NCBI RefSeq assembly: GCF_018417535.1
Contig: NZ_CP070977.1
Coordinates: 3,410,001 to 3,474,000, forward strand
DNA length: 64,000 nucleotides
Direction: 5' to 3'
Source of the DNA: Burkholderia pyrrocinia
GTDB taxonomy: Bacteria > Pseudomonadota > Gammaproteobacteria > Burkholderiales > Burkholderiaceae
Below are positions 32,100 to 40,381 of this stretch, piece after piece. Under the pieces are notes generated by a model, which did not search any database, had not been told where the DNA came from, and saw only the letters and a program-made list of their open reading frames with translations. The position numbers were made by a program, and so were the translations under genes. Position 1 is the first letter of the stretch. The number at the start of each line of letters is the position of its first letter.

Positions 32100-32650
32100 T
32101 CCGCTATTTCCTCGCCAGGGGCGACAAGGGAGGCGGTGCCACGATTACCGAAGGCCTGGAATTCGTCACCTGTTCCAATCCGCCGCCGCGCGTGCAGATT
32201 GCGACGCTCTACATGAGAACCTACTGTACGGCTTGCAAGCAGGAAGGGTTCATCGCGCCAAAAGGGCCACGATTGCCGGGTAGGGGACCCAATGGCCAGC
32301 CTTGGGCACTGAGCGGAGATATCAATGCATGTGGTTGCCATCCGCCTCCTGTCTTCTATGCCGAACGCGGTATGCGTATGGTTATCGGCAACGAGTATCT
32401 GGCCGCGCAGAAGGGGCAAGGCAGCGGCAATTTTCAATCGACGGCCGATGATGCGGGATACGACGAGCAGTATGTATTGAGAAGTGAACGGACCGGAAGC
32501 CCCTTGGCACGTGTGCCATACCGAATACATACCAGTTCAGGGAAGTTCTTCAGCGGCGTGACTGATAGTGCGGGATGCACGCAACGCGTTGCCACAAGCC
32601 GTGCAGAGAACTTGAGAATCGAAATAGTCGAGAACAACGATGCCTCATAA
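32096..32650 (+). CDS. PAAR-domain protein (type VI secretion spike tip) with C-terminal extension
   Basis: A 184-aa protein. Residues 1-95 match the PAAR fold as found in Burkholderia: MIRYFLARGDKGGG at the start, cysteines in RTYCTACKQEGFI, the GPRLPGRGPNGQPWALSGD loop and NACGCHPPP. Residues about 118-180 form a second domain (GYDEQYVLRSERTGSPLARV, VTDSAGCTQRV), a beta-sandwich type often attached to PAAR proteins next to effectors. PAAR proteins cap the VgrG spike and carry effectors. The stop overlaps the downstream effector gene by 11 bp. No vgrG or tss genes are in the window. Confidence 0.82.
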   Translation: MIRYFLARGDKGGGATITEGLEFVTCSNPPPRVQIATLYMRTYCTACKQEGFIAPKGPRLPGRGPNGQPWALSGDINACGCHPPPVFYAERGMRMVIGNEYLAAQKGQGSGNFQSTADDAGYDEQYVLRSERTGSPLARVPYRIHTSSGKFFSGVTDSAGCTQRVATSRAENLRIEIVENNDAS

Positions 32651-33314
32651 TGACTACGAGTACGTGACTGTTGATGACACAGCCGTGACGAACACCAAAC
32701 GAGACTCGCGAGTGGATCTGTTTTTGACGGTCGACGGGCCGCCGATCTGCGAAAATATGACCGATGCGGAGTTTCGAAAGAAAGTCCTGGCTTTACGTGA
32801 CGACGCGGTAAAAATAGTCGCGCAGCGACTTCATGAATTAAGCGCCTGGAAAGCGCACGCACGGGCACGAGTCAGGGAGTGGTTCGGGAGTGACGACGAG
32901 TCCACTCGAGGTGTGCTGAGCGAAGGATTGGCGGCCTTGGTGATCGTTATGCAAGGGCTGACGGCAAGAAATTTCGTCCGTTCCGATCCCGAATTAGATA
33001 GGGCTTTGGGGTGTACACCGAACACCAAAAATTTAGCTGGTGAAGTCGCGCACGTTTGTGGCCCGGATACCGCAACGCATACGATATCTATCACGCCCAA
33101 GTTCTGTGAACTACCGGACACAAGTGCTGGTACGTTTGACTCGATGCAACTCACCATTGTTCACGAGTGTGTGCATTTTATGGACACGTTCGGTGCGCTC
33201 GATTACAAGAACACCTATGGACAATTTCTCAGCAGACGCCTCGCAAAAGAAGAACCAGCAATGGCGATCAGGAATGCGGACAATCTTGCTTGGTATATCT
33301 TGTGCGTTGATTAG
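32640..33314 (+). CDS. Predicted M35/aspzincin metallo-endopeptidase, candidate T6SS effector
   Basis: A 224-aa protein. Zinc-protease signature HECVH at residues 175-179, followed by GALDYKNTYG (185-194), which matches the aspzincin GTxDxxYG pattern that supplies the third ligand Asp, and NADNLAWYI at 212-220, the typical end of lysine-specific M35 peptidases. Five cysteines (37, 125, 140, 156, 222) may form disulfides. No signal peptide, consistent with delivery by the overlapping PAAR gene. GC content is well below the chromosome average. Effector role is inferred from context. Confidence 0.8.
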   Translation: MPHNDYEYVTVDDTAVTNTKRDSRVDLFLTVDGPPICENMTDAEFRKKVLALRDDAVKIVAQRLHELSAWKAHARARVREWFGSDDESTRGVLSEGLAALVIVMQGLTARNFVRSDPELDRALGCTPNTKNLAGEVAHVCGPDTATHTISITPKFCELPDTSAGTFDSMQLTIVHECVHFMDTFGALDYKNTYGQFLSRRLAKEEPAMAIRNADNLAWYILCVD

Positions 33315-33738
33315 CCTTTCGGCGTTGTGTGCTTCGAGTGCGACGTTTGCTTGTAGTTTTGCTTTGCAATATGAGAGCAAGCTTGAGCGCGATGTTGTGT
33401 CCATTTCAAATGCCGACCGGATCGCGCTCGCCAGTTTGTTGATTACCGTTCGAAGTAGCGTCGCAAACGATGGTCCTGTCGTGATCTACGGCTATTCGGA
33501 CGAGCGCGAACGCAACGCGATTGTAGTCGCTCTCAGTCGAGCAAATGCTGTTAGGGCGTATCTGCTCGATCTCGGTGTTTCAAAAGACCGAATTCATGTC
33601 GAATCGAAAATCTGGCGACGGGATTCCGCTGTTCCTGCCGGTAAGCGCAATCAGATAGAGGTCGAATTTATTCCTGCATGCTCGCCGGGCGCCTGCGAGA
33701 ATCCGTGTGGTATCGCGTTGCCGGTACAGGAGCAATGA
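33274..33738 (+). CDS. Exported OmpA-like protein, candidate immunity or accessory protein
   Basis: A 154-aa protein with a signal peptide (about residues 1-27, LLGISCALISLSALCASS). The mature part resembles the OmpA C-terminal peptidoglycan-binding fold: VVIYGYSDERERNAIVVALS, then RANAVRAYLLDLGVSKDRI and KRNQIEVEF. Its start overlaps the peptidase gene by 41 bp, so the two are tightly coupled. A periplasmic location fits an immunity protein to a T6SS peptidase injected into the periplasm, but this is inference. An upstream in-frame ATG (33217) would put non-hydrophobic residues before the signal. Confidence 0.68.
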   Translation: MRTILLGISCALISLSALCASSATFACSFALQYESKLERDVVSISNADRIALASLLITVRSSVANDGPVVIYGYSDERERNAIVVALSRANAVRAYLLDLGVSKDRIHVESKIWRRDSAVPAGKRNQIEVEFIPACSPGACENPCGIALPVQEQ

Positions 33739-33986
33739 TGGCGAAACGCGCGCATGTGAGACACCCCTTGTGGAGCGCCTACTTCTTTGCGAAGGGGGCA
33801 GCGGAAATGGCGGCGGTGCCGACGGCGGCTCGAAGCCAGGACAGGCGATCGGACATGGATGCAGATCTCTCAGGTTTTGTTGTGAGGCTGCATGTTAAGG
33901 CATCGCCGATCGACCGACGCGGATCGACCGGATGGTGGTATGGCGCCCGGCGCGCTCGCCCGTGCCCCGCGATCGATTCCGCCTGA
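33738..33986 (+). CDS. Truncated ORF at the right edge of the low-GC segment
   Basis: An 82-codon frame whose ATG overlaps the OmpA-like stop and has AGGAG 5 nt upstream, so ribosomes probably enter it. The first part (MAKRAHVRHPLWSAYFFAKG) has island-like composition; after about 33890 it turns into GC-rich, low-complexity sequence like the native intergenic DNA. I read it as the 5' end of a gene cut off at the island border. Not recognised. The rest of 33987-34081 holds nothing evident. Confidence 0.3.
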   Translation: MAKRAHVRHPLWSAYFFAKGAAEMAAVPTAARSQDRRSDMDADLSGFVVRLHVKASPIDRRGSTGWWYGARRARPCPAIDSA

Positions 33987-34081
33987 AGGCGATCGATTGC
34001 GGGGCGTCAGGTCATGTGCGTCAGGCAGCCGTTGTTCCATCGGCTCGCGCCAGCACTCGCGCGAGCCGGAGAACCATCACA

Positions 34082-34939
34082 TCACGGCGCGACAACCGGA
34101 TGCTTCAGCGCATGCGCGGTCTCGATCCACTGCGCGTGGAATTCGTCCGCGTCGGGCCGGAGCCCCAGCTCGCCGTTGCGATAGGCCATCGCGAGCGTCT
34201 GCACGGCTTCCGGCAACTCGTGTTCGGCGGCCCGGCGATACAGCGCGAGCGCGCGCGCCTCGTCGCGCGGCACGCCGCTGCCGTCGCGGTACGCGTTTGC
34301 GAGCATGAAGTCCGCGGCCGGGATGTCCGCGCGCGACGCGACGTCGAACCAGTGCGCGGCCTGCACCGGATCGGCGGCGATGCCGTAACCGCTGCGATAG
34401 ATCAGCCCGAGGTAATACGCGGCGGCCGGGTCGCCCTGTTCGGCCGCTTCGCCGAGCAGCGCGCGTGCGCGTGCGTAGTCCTTCGGGGTGTCGCCGCTGC
34501 CGAGCAGCAGTGCCTTGCCGAGCGCGAGTTGCGCGCGCCGCGCGGCCGGCGCGTCAGCCTTGCCGACCGCCTGTGCAGCGGTTTCCAGCCAGCCGCGCCC
34601 CTCGTCGCGCAGCCCCGGCTCGCGCGCGTCGACGAGCGCGATGCCGAGCGCCGCTTGCGCGGCGCCCGACCCGCGCCGCGCGAGCGTGCGCAATTGCGCG
34701 AGCGCGTGCGGCTCGGTGGCCTGCGTGACCATCGCCTGCCACTCGTCGAGCTGCGCGGCGCTCGGCGCGGGGCCGGCACCGCGCAGGCCGGTCGCCGCGA
34801 CGACGGCCGCGACGGTCACGGCCGCCGCCGCGAGCAGCGCGGCCGGCGGGAGTTTCGCGCGCAGCAGGCGCCGCGCGGCGGCGGCGAAGCCGGTTTCGGC
34901 TGGCCGCATCGTCCGGATCGGTTGCATCGCGTGTCTCAT
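34082..34939 (-). CDS. SEL1-like tetratricopeptide repeat protein, membrane anchored
   Basis: A 285-aa protein: one N-terminal membrane helix (about residues 33-52, PPAALLAAAAVTVAAVVAAT) and at least three SEL1 repeats, e.g. AAAYYLGLIYRSGYGIAADP, AADFMLANAYRDGSGVPRDE and AVQTLAMAYRNGELG. SEL1 proteins act as scaffolds. The start codon overlaps the stop of the 5'-nucleotidase gene (ATGA), indicating translational coupling. Exact role unknown. Confidence 0.85.
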   Translation of the reverse strand: MRHAMQPIRTMRPAETGFAAAARRLLRAKLPPAALLAAAAVTVAAVVAATGLRGAGPAPSAAQLDEWQAMVTQATEPHALAQLRTLARRGSGAAQAALGIALVDAREPGLRDEGRGWLETAAQAVGKADAPAARRAQLALGKALLLGSGDTPKDYARARALLGEAAEQGDPAAAYYLGLIYRSGYGIAADPVQAAHWFDVASRADIPAADFMLANAYRDGSGVPRDEARALALYRRAAEHELPEAVQTLAMAYRNGELGLRPDADEFHAQWIETAHALKHPVVAP

Positions 34940-37005
34940 TGCGTGAGGTCGATCTCGTAGGTGGCGAGGTTCTTGCCCGAGCCGTCGTCGGCCGCGACCT
35001 GCGTGATGCCGGTCAGGCCGGCAGCCGCCGCATCGCCGAGGCGGTTCGGCGCGGACGCGAACTGCACGTGCGCGACCGAGCTCGCGAGCTTCGTGAAGCG
35101 CCAGCTGCGCTGCGCGCCGTCCGCCGCGCGCGTGATCGCGCCGCGCTTCTTGATGAACGCGATCAGCACGTCGCGGTTCGCGTCCGGCGACGCGAAGATC
35201 GTCTTGCTGCCGTCGAGGCCCGGGAAGTTGCCGCCGCCGCTCGCGCGGTAGTTGTTGGTCGCGACGATGAGCTGCGCGTTCGGGTCGAGCGGCGCGCCCT
35301 TGTACGTCAGGTTCCTGATCCGGCTGCCGAGCGGCTGCGTGACGTCGATTTCGTACGCGAGATCGGCCGACGTGAACATGTCGAAGTTGTAGCCGGGGAA
35401 ACTGCTGACGAGCGGCTGCACGGTCGCCTTGGTCGGGTCGATCCGGTTGAAGCGCTTCGCGGCGGTTTCGAGCCAGTTCTTCACGTCGGCGCCGCTCACC
35501 TTCACCGCGTACACGGTGTTCGGATACAGGTACAGGTCGGCCGCGTTGTTGATCGCGAGCGAGCCCGGCGCGACGTCGGTGTAGTCGCTTCCGCCGCCGA
35601 AGCCGCTCTTGAACGGCGCGCTGACCGACAGCACCGGCAGCGACGCGTATTGCGGCAGGTTCGCCTGCACGTAGGTCTTCACGTAGTCGGCCTGCGCCTC
35701 GTTGACGATCTGGATCGCGCCCGGGTCGCCGACATCGGCGAAGTAAGAGTTCATCCGGTAGTCGGTCGAGCCGATCGGCGTCTTCACGTAGTCGATCGTC
35801 GCCTGGTGCTCGGCCGCGATCGCGGCGGATACCGCCGGGTCGGCCGCGACGTAGGTCTTGTCGGCGTTCTGGATCGGCCGCGCCTCGACGGTCGTCTGCG
35901 ACTTGTCGACGCTCCACGTCTTGCCGTCGAATTTCAGGCCGAGCTTGATCACGCCGAGGTGCTTGCCCCAGTAGTTGGCCATCACGGTCGGCACGCCGTT
36001 GACGGTGCCCTTGACCTTGTCGACGCCCGGCAGGTTGAACTGCGACACGGTGCTGTTCGCGTCCGGGAACACCTGGTGCGAGTGGCCGATCAGCATCGCG
36101 TCGATGCCGGAGACGGTCGACAGCCACCAGCTCCCGTTTTCCATCGTCGGCGAATACGCGGAATTGTCGAGGCCGCCGTGCGAGATCGCGACGACGAGAT
36201 CGGCGCCCTTCGCGCGCATCTCGGGAATGTACTTCTCGGCGGCTTCCTTCAGGCCGGTCGTGTAGACCTTGCCGTCGAGCCAGCGCTTGTCCCAGTTCAT
36301 GATCGCGGGCGGCGTGAAGCCGATGATGCCGACCTTCACCGGCGCGCTGACCGTCTTGCCGTCCGGCGTCGTCGCCGTCACCGTGCGGGTCAGGATCGTG
36401 TACGGCGTGAACAGCGGCGCGTTGGTCTTCGCGCTGATCACGTTCGCGAGCACCTGCGGGAAGTTCGGGCCCGCGCACTTCTTCTGCTGGGCCGGGGCCG
36501 GCAGGCCGTCGACCTCGAACGTGTTGCCGGTCACCTGCGACAGGTACGGCAGCCCGTAGTTGAATTCGTGATTGCCGATCCCGCCGCCGTCGAATTTCGC
36601 GGCGTTCATCACCTTGTAGATCGCGAGCGTCTGGTCGCAGCCGATCGGCTTCACGAGCGCCTGGTAGTCCGACAGCGCGGTGCCCTGGATCGTGTCGCCG
36701 TTGTCGAGCAGCAGCGTGTTCGGGTACTGCGCGCGCGCCTGCGCGATCAGCGTCGACACGCGCTCGAAACCGAGCGAATTGTCGGCGGCGAGCTTGAAAT
36801 AGTCATACGACAGCACGTTGGTGTGCAGGTCGGTCGTCTCGAGCAGCGCGAGCGTGGCCGTCGTGCCGACGGGCGCCTGGGCCTGCGTCTGCGACGGCGG
36901 CGGGGCGGTGACGTCGTCGCCGCCGCAGCCGGCGAGGGCAAAGGCGAGGCTGGCGAGCGCGGCGGCGGCCGGTACGCGGCGGCGGGAAAGCGGGGGGAAA
37001 CGCAT
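34936..37005 (-). CDS. Bifunctional metallophosphatase/5'-nucleotidase lipoprotein
   Basis: A 689-aa protein with a lipoprotein signal peptide (LASLAFALAGCGG). The calcineurin-like metallophosphoesterase domain has the motifs ETTDLHTNV, DNGDTIQG, GNHEFNYG and GHSHQVF; the C-terminal 5'-nucleotidase domain (about 460-640) contains DVAPGSLAINNAADLYLYPN. This is the CpdB/UshA-type arrangement for periplasmic hydrolysis of 2',3'-cyclic nucleotides and nucleotides to recover phosphate. Start at 37005 with AGGACA upstream. Coupled to the SEL1 gene. Confidence 0.92.
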   Translation of the reverse strand: MRFPPLSRRRVPAAAALASLAFALAGCGGDDVTAPPPSQTQAQAPVGTTATLALLETTDLHTNVLSYDYFKLAADNSLGFERVSTLIAQARAQYPNTLLLDNGDTIQGTALSDYQALVKPIGCDQTLAIYKVMNAAKFDGGGIGNHEFNYGLPYLSQVTGNTFEVDGLPAPAQQKKCAGPNFPQVLANVISAKTNAPLFTPYTILTRTVTATTPDGKTVSAPVKVGIIGFTPPAIMNWDKRWLDGKVYTTGLKEAAEKYIPEMRAKGADLVVAISHGGLDNSAYSPTMENGSWWLSTVSGIDAMLIGHSHQVFPDANSTVSQFNLPGVDKVKGTVNGVPTVMANYWGKHLGVIKLGLKFDGKTWSVDKSQTTVEARPIQNADKTYVAADPAVSAAIAAEHQATIDYVKTPIGSTDYRMNSYFADVGDPGAIQIVNEAQADYVKTYVQANLPQYASLPVLSVSAPFKSGFGGGSDYTDVAPGSLAINNAADLYLYPNTVYAVKVSGADVKNWLETAAKRFNRIDPTKATVQPLVSSFPGYNFDMFTSADLAYEIDVTQPLGSRIRNLTYKGAPLDPNAQLIVATNNYRASGGGNFPGLDGSKTIFASPDANRDVLIAFIKKRGAITRAADGAQRSWRFTKLASSVAHVQFASAPNRLGDAAAAGLTGITQVAADDGSGKNLATYEIDLTQ

Positions 37006-37302
37006 CGGTTGTCCTGTTCGGTGTTCTGTTCTGTGAAATGCGGGGTGCGCAACGAAATGGCGGCGCGGGGCGCCGACGGCCTGATGTGCGACGCGTGAGA
37101 GTATCGAAAGGAAACGTGACGGAAGAATGAAAGGTGGCGACGCCGGCAACGGGCCGCGGTATGCGGCGGTCTCCGGGCCGACCCGGGCCGGGCGCCGCCG
37201 GCCAGGCGCCCCCAGCCAGGCGCCTCCACGGAAATCCTCACGTCGCTGCGCCGGGCGGTTCGCTACAATGGCCGCTGTCATCCTTTTGCAAACAACCTGC
37301 CC

Positions 37303-38427
37303 TTGGACTTCGAGACTCCTCCCGGCCTGTCGGTCGACGCCGGCGGCCAGGGCCAGACGGTGCGCCTGACCGGCCAGTGGACCGCAATCGCGCTCGCGCG
37401 CAATCGCGGCGCGGTTGCGCGCCGTGTCGCGAGCATCGGGTCCGGGCGCGTGAGCGAGTGGGATCTGTCCGGTATCGAGCGGCTCGACCACGTCGGCGGC
37501 CAGGCGCTGTGGCGCGTGTGGGGCCGCAAGCTGCCGGCCGGTGTCGAGTTGAGCGCCACGCAGCGCACGATCTTCGAGCGCATCGAGCGGCTCGACAGCG
37601 GGCGCGAGGCGCCCGAGCGCATCGTGCGCTTCGATCCCGTCACGCGGCTCGGCCAGGCGATCTTCTCGTTCGGCGAACACCTGCAGGGCGGCATCGCGAT
37701 GTTCGGCCGCGTGATCCTCGATGCGCTGTCGGTGCTGCGCCGCCCGAAGACCATGCCGTGGAAGGAAACCTCGGCGAACATCTACAGCGCCGGCGCGCAA
37801 GCGCTGCCGATCACCGCGCTCGTCGCGTTCCTGATCGGCATCGTGCTGAGCTACCTGTCCGCGCAGCAGCTGCAGATGTTCGGCGCGAACCGCTACATCG
37901 TGAACATCCTCGGGCTGTCGGTGATTCGCGAGCTCGGCCCCGTGCTGTCGGCGATCCTCGTCGCGGGCCGCTCGGGCTCGGCGATCACCGCGCAGATCGG
38001 CGTGATGCGCGTGACCGAGGAGCTCGACGCGATGCGCGTGATGGGCATCCCGCACGGGCTGCGGCTGATCCTGCCGCGCGTGCTCGCGCTCGGCGTCGCG
38101 ATGCCGCTGCTCGTGATGTGGACCAACATCATCGCGCTGACGGGCGGCGCGCTCGCCGCGAAGCTCGTGCTCGGGATCGACGTCAACTATTTCGTGCGCT
38201 CGCTGCCGGGCGTCGTGCCGATCGCGAACCTGTACATCGGCGTCGGCAAGGGCGTCGTGTTCGGCATGCTGATCGCGCTGGTCGCCTGCCATTTCGGCTT
38301 CCGGATCAAGGCGAACTCGCAGAGCCTCGGCGAAGGCACGACCACGTCGGTCGTGTCGTCGATCACGGTCGTGATCCTCGCCGACGCGGTGTTCGCGATC
38401 CTGTTCCAGAACGTGGGGCTCGGATGA
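37303..38427 (+). CDS. MlaE-family lipid ABC transporter permease with N-terminal STAS domain
   Basis: A 374-aa fusion. Residues 1-100 are STAS-like (VSEWDLSGIERLDHVGGQAL), corresponding to MlaB; residues 130-374 are the MlaE/YrbE permease with multiple membrane helices and the conserved VIRELGPVLSAILVAGRSGSA. Works with the next two genes to move phospholipid across the envelope. The frame appears to start at TTG 37303, without a clear Shine-Dalgarno; no in-frame ATG gives a complete STAS domain. TACAAT at 37264-37269 could be the -10 element. Confidence 0.9.
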   Translation: MDFETPPGLSVDAGGQGQTVRLTGQWTAIALARNRGAVARRVASIGSGRVSEWDLSGIERLDHVGGQALWRVWGRKLPAGVELSATQRTIFERIERLDSGREAPERIVRFDPVTRLGQAIFSFGEHLQGGIAMFGRVILDALSVLRRPKTMPWKETSANIYSAGAQALPITALVAFLIGIVLSYLSAQQLQMFGANRYIVNILGLSVIRELGPVLSAILVAGRSGSAITAQIGVMRVTEELDAMRVMGIPHGLRLILPRVLALGVAMPLLVMWTNIIALTGGALAAKLVLGIDVNYFVRSLPGVVPIANLYIGVGKGVVFGMLIALVACHFGFRIKANSQSLGEGTTTSVVSSITVVILADAVFAILFQNVGLG

Positions 38428-39335
38428 ACGCATCGAACGAAACGCCGGCCGACGCCGCGGCAGTCGGCGTCGCGTCGGTCGGCACACAGTCGGCCGCGGC
38501 GGATGGCGGCGACCTCGTGATCGAGGTGCGCAACCTGACCAAGCGCTACGGGCGCAACATCATTCACCAGAAGCTCGACTTCGACGTGCGGCGCGGCGAG
38601 ATCGTGTCGATCGTCGGCGGCTCGGGCTCCGGCAAGACGACGCTCGTGCGGCAGATCCTCGGCCTCGAGCGGCCGACGTCGGGCACGATCAAGGTGTTCG
38701 GCGAAGATACGGCGACGATCGACGCCGCGACCGCGCGGATGATGCGCACCCGCTCCGGGATGCTGTTCCAGCAGGGCGCGCTGTTCTCGTCGATGACGGT
38801 ATTCGACAACGTCGCGCAGCCGCTGCGCGAGCTCGGCCGCGTGCCGCCGGACCTGCTGCACGACATCGTGATGCTGAAGCTCGAGATGGTCGGGCTGCCG
38901 TGCAAGCACGCGTCGAAGATGCCGGCCGCGCTGTCGGGCGGGATGGTGAAGCGGGTCGGCATCGCGCGCGCGATCGCGCTCGAGCCCGAGCTGCTGTTTC
39001 TCGACGAACCGACGGCCGGCCTCGATCCGCAGGCGTCCGACGAATTCGTCGAGCTGATCGCGACGCTGCACCGCACGCTCGGGCTGACCGTCGTGATGGT
39101 GACGCACGATCTCGACACGATGGTCGCGCTGTCGACGCGCGTCGCGGTGCTGGCCGACCGCAAGGTGCTGGTCGCCGCGCCGGTCGAGGAGGTCGCGAAC
39201 GTCGACCATCCGTTCATCCACGAATATTTCCTGGGGCTGCGCGGGCGCCGCGCATTGCAGGCGCTGCCGCCCGAGCGGCGCGCGAAGTTGCCGAAGGCGG
39301 CCCTGGAACCGGCGCTGTCGAGCGTCGAGCTGTAG
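38424..39335 (+). CDS. MlaF-type ABC transporter ATP-binding protein
   Basis: A 303-aa ATPase. Walker A GGSGSGKTT, Q-loop FQQGALF, signature LSGGMVKRVGIARA (variant of LSGGQ typical of MlaF), Walker B LLFLDEPTAGLDP and H-loop VTHDLDT. A 30-residue Ala-rich N-terminal extension precedes the domain, and a C-terminal tail follows. The ATG overlaps the permease stop (ATGA). Powers the MCE lipid transporter. Confidence 0.94.
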   Translation: MNASNETPADAAAVGVASVGTQSAAADGGDLVIEVRNLTKRYGRNIIHQKLDFDVRRGEIVSIVGGSGSGKTTLVRQILGLERPTSGTIKVFGEDTATIDAATARMMRTRSGMLFQQGALFSSMTVFDNVAQPLRELGRVPPDLLHDIVMLKLEMVGLPCKHASKMPAALSGGMVKRVGIARAIALEPELLFLDEPTAGLDPQASDEFVELIATLHRTLGLTVVMVTHDLDTMVALSTRVAVLADRKVLVAAPVEEVANVDHPFIHEYFLGLRGRRALQALPPERRAKLPKAALEPALSSVEL

Positions 39336-39363
39336 CAAGCAGGCAAGGACAAGGAACCCCCTG

Positions 39364-40293
39364 ATGGAAAACAAATCACATGCGTTCTGGGCCGGCCTGT
39401 TCACGATCGCGCTGACGCTCGCGATCGCGGGCACCGTGTTCTGGTTCAACGTCGACCGTACCGTGCGCGTGCCGTACGACCTGCTCGCGCGCACCAACGT
39501 GACGGGGCTGTTCCCGGACGCGGCCGTGCGCTTTCGCGGCCTCGACGTCGGCAAGGTGCAGTCGATCGGCTTCGATCGCACGCACCCCGGCCAGATCCGG
39601 ATCCGGATTCTCGTCGACCACGACGCGCCGATCACGCAGTCGACCTACGGCAGCCTCGGCTTCCAGGGCGTGACGGGCATCGCGTTCGTGCAGCTCGAGG
39701 ATACGGGCCGCGACCTGGCGCCGCTGCCGTCGTCGCAGAAGGCGATCGCGCAGATCCCGATGCGGCCGAGCCTGTTCGACCAGATCCAGGAGCGCGGCGA
39801 CGTGCTGCTGCGGCAGCTCGAACTGGCCGCGAAAAGCGCGAACGCGCTGATGTCGCCCGAGATGCGCGAGCAGTTGCGCGCGACGGCCGAAAGCCTGCAG
39901 CACGCGGCCGATGGCGCGACGACGCTGTCGAAGCAACTTGCCCCGGCCGTCGCCGCGCTGCCGCAGACGATGCACGAGGTGAACCGCACGATGGCGTCGG
40001 CGAACACGCTGCTGCAGCCGAACGGGCCGCTCGTGTCGAACCTGAACAAGGCCGGCACGGCCGCCGAGCAGGTCGGCGTCGCGCTGAACGATCTCAACGC
40101 GCGCGTGCAGTACGACACGCTGCCGCGCTTCAATGCGCTGGCCGGCAGCGTCGGCGACGCGTCGCGGCAATTGAAGGACGTCGCCGGTGAACTCGGCCGC
40201 AACCCGCGCAGTCTGCTGTTCGGTTCGCCCGGCACGGCGCCGGGGCCCGGCGAAGCGGGCTTCGTCTGGCCGGGTGCGACGGCCGCGAAGTGA
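39364..40293 (+). CDS. MlaD-family (MCE domain) protein
   Basis: A 309-aa periplasmic substrate-binding subunit with an N-terminal membrane anchor (AFWAGLFTIALTLAIAGTVFWF) and an MCE domain at about residues 38-115 (VTGLFPDAAVRFRGLDVGKV, SLGFQGVTGIAFVQLED). The rest is a long helical region ending in a Pro/Gly-rich tail. It is longer than E. coli MlaD, closer to PqiB or Mce proteins. Third gene of the operon, 28 bp after the ATPase. Confidence 0.92.
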   Translation: MENKSHAFWAGLFTIALTLAIAGTVFWFNVDRTVRVPYDLLARTNVTGLFPDAAVRFRGLDVGKVQSIGFDRTHPGQIRIRILVDHDAPITQSTYGSLGFQGVTGIAFVQLEDTGRDLAPLPSSQKAIAQIPMRPSLFDQIQERGDVLLRQLELAAKSANALMSPEMREQLRATAESLQHAADGATTLSKQLAPAVAALPQTMHEVNRTMASANTLLQPNGPLVSNLNKAGTAAEQVGVALNDLNARVQYDTLPRFNALAGSVGDASRQLKDVAGELGRNPRSLLFGSPGTAPGPGEAGFVWPGATAAK

Positions 40294-40381
40294 AGCGGGC
40301 CGGAAACCCATCGATCGTCCGGCCGGAAACGGCCGGGCAGTGACGCCCATCGAAACCGGAAACATCATGCAGGAACACGCC

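Noticed and set aside
31898..32530. A 210-aa minus-strand frame in the AT-rich island
   Set aside because: Antisense to the PAAR gene, which has clear family motifs; no ribosome-binding site or domain.
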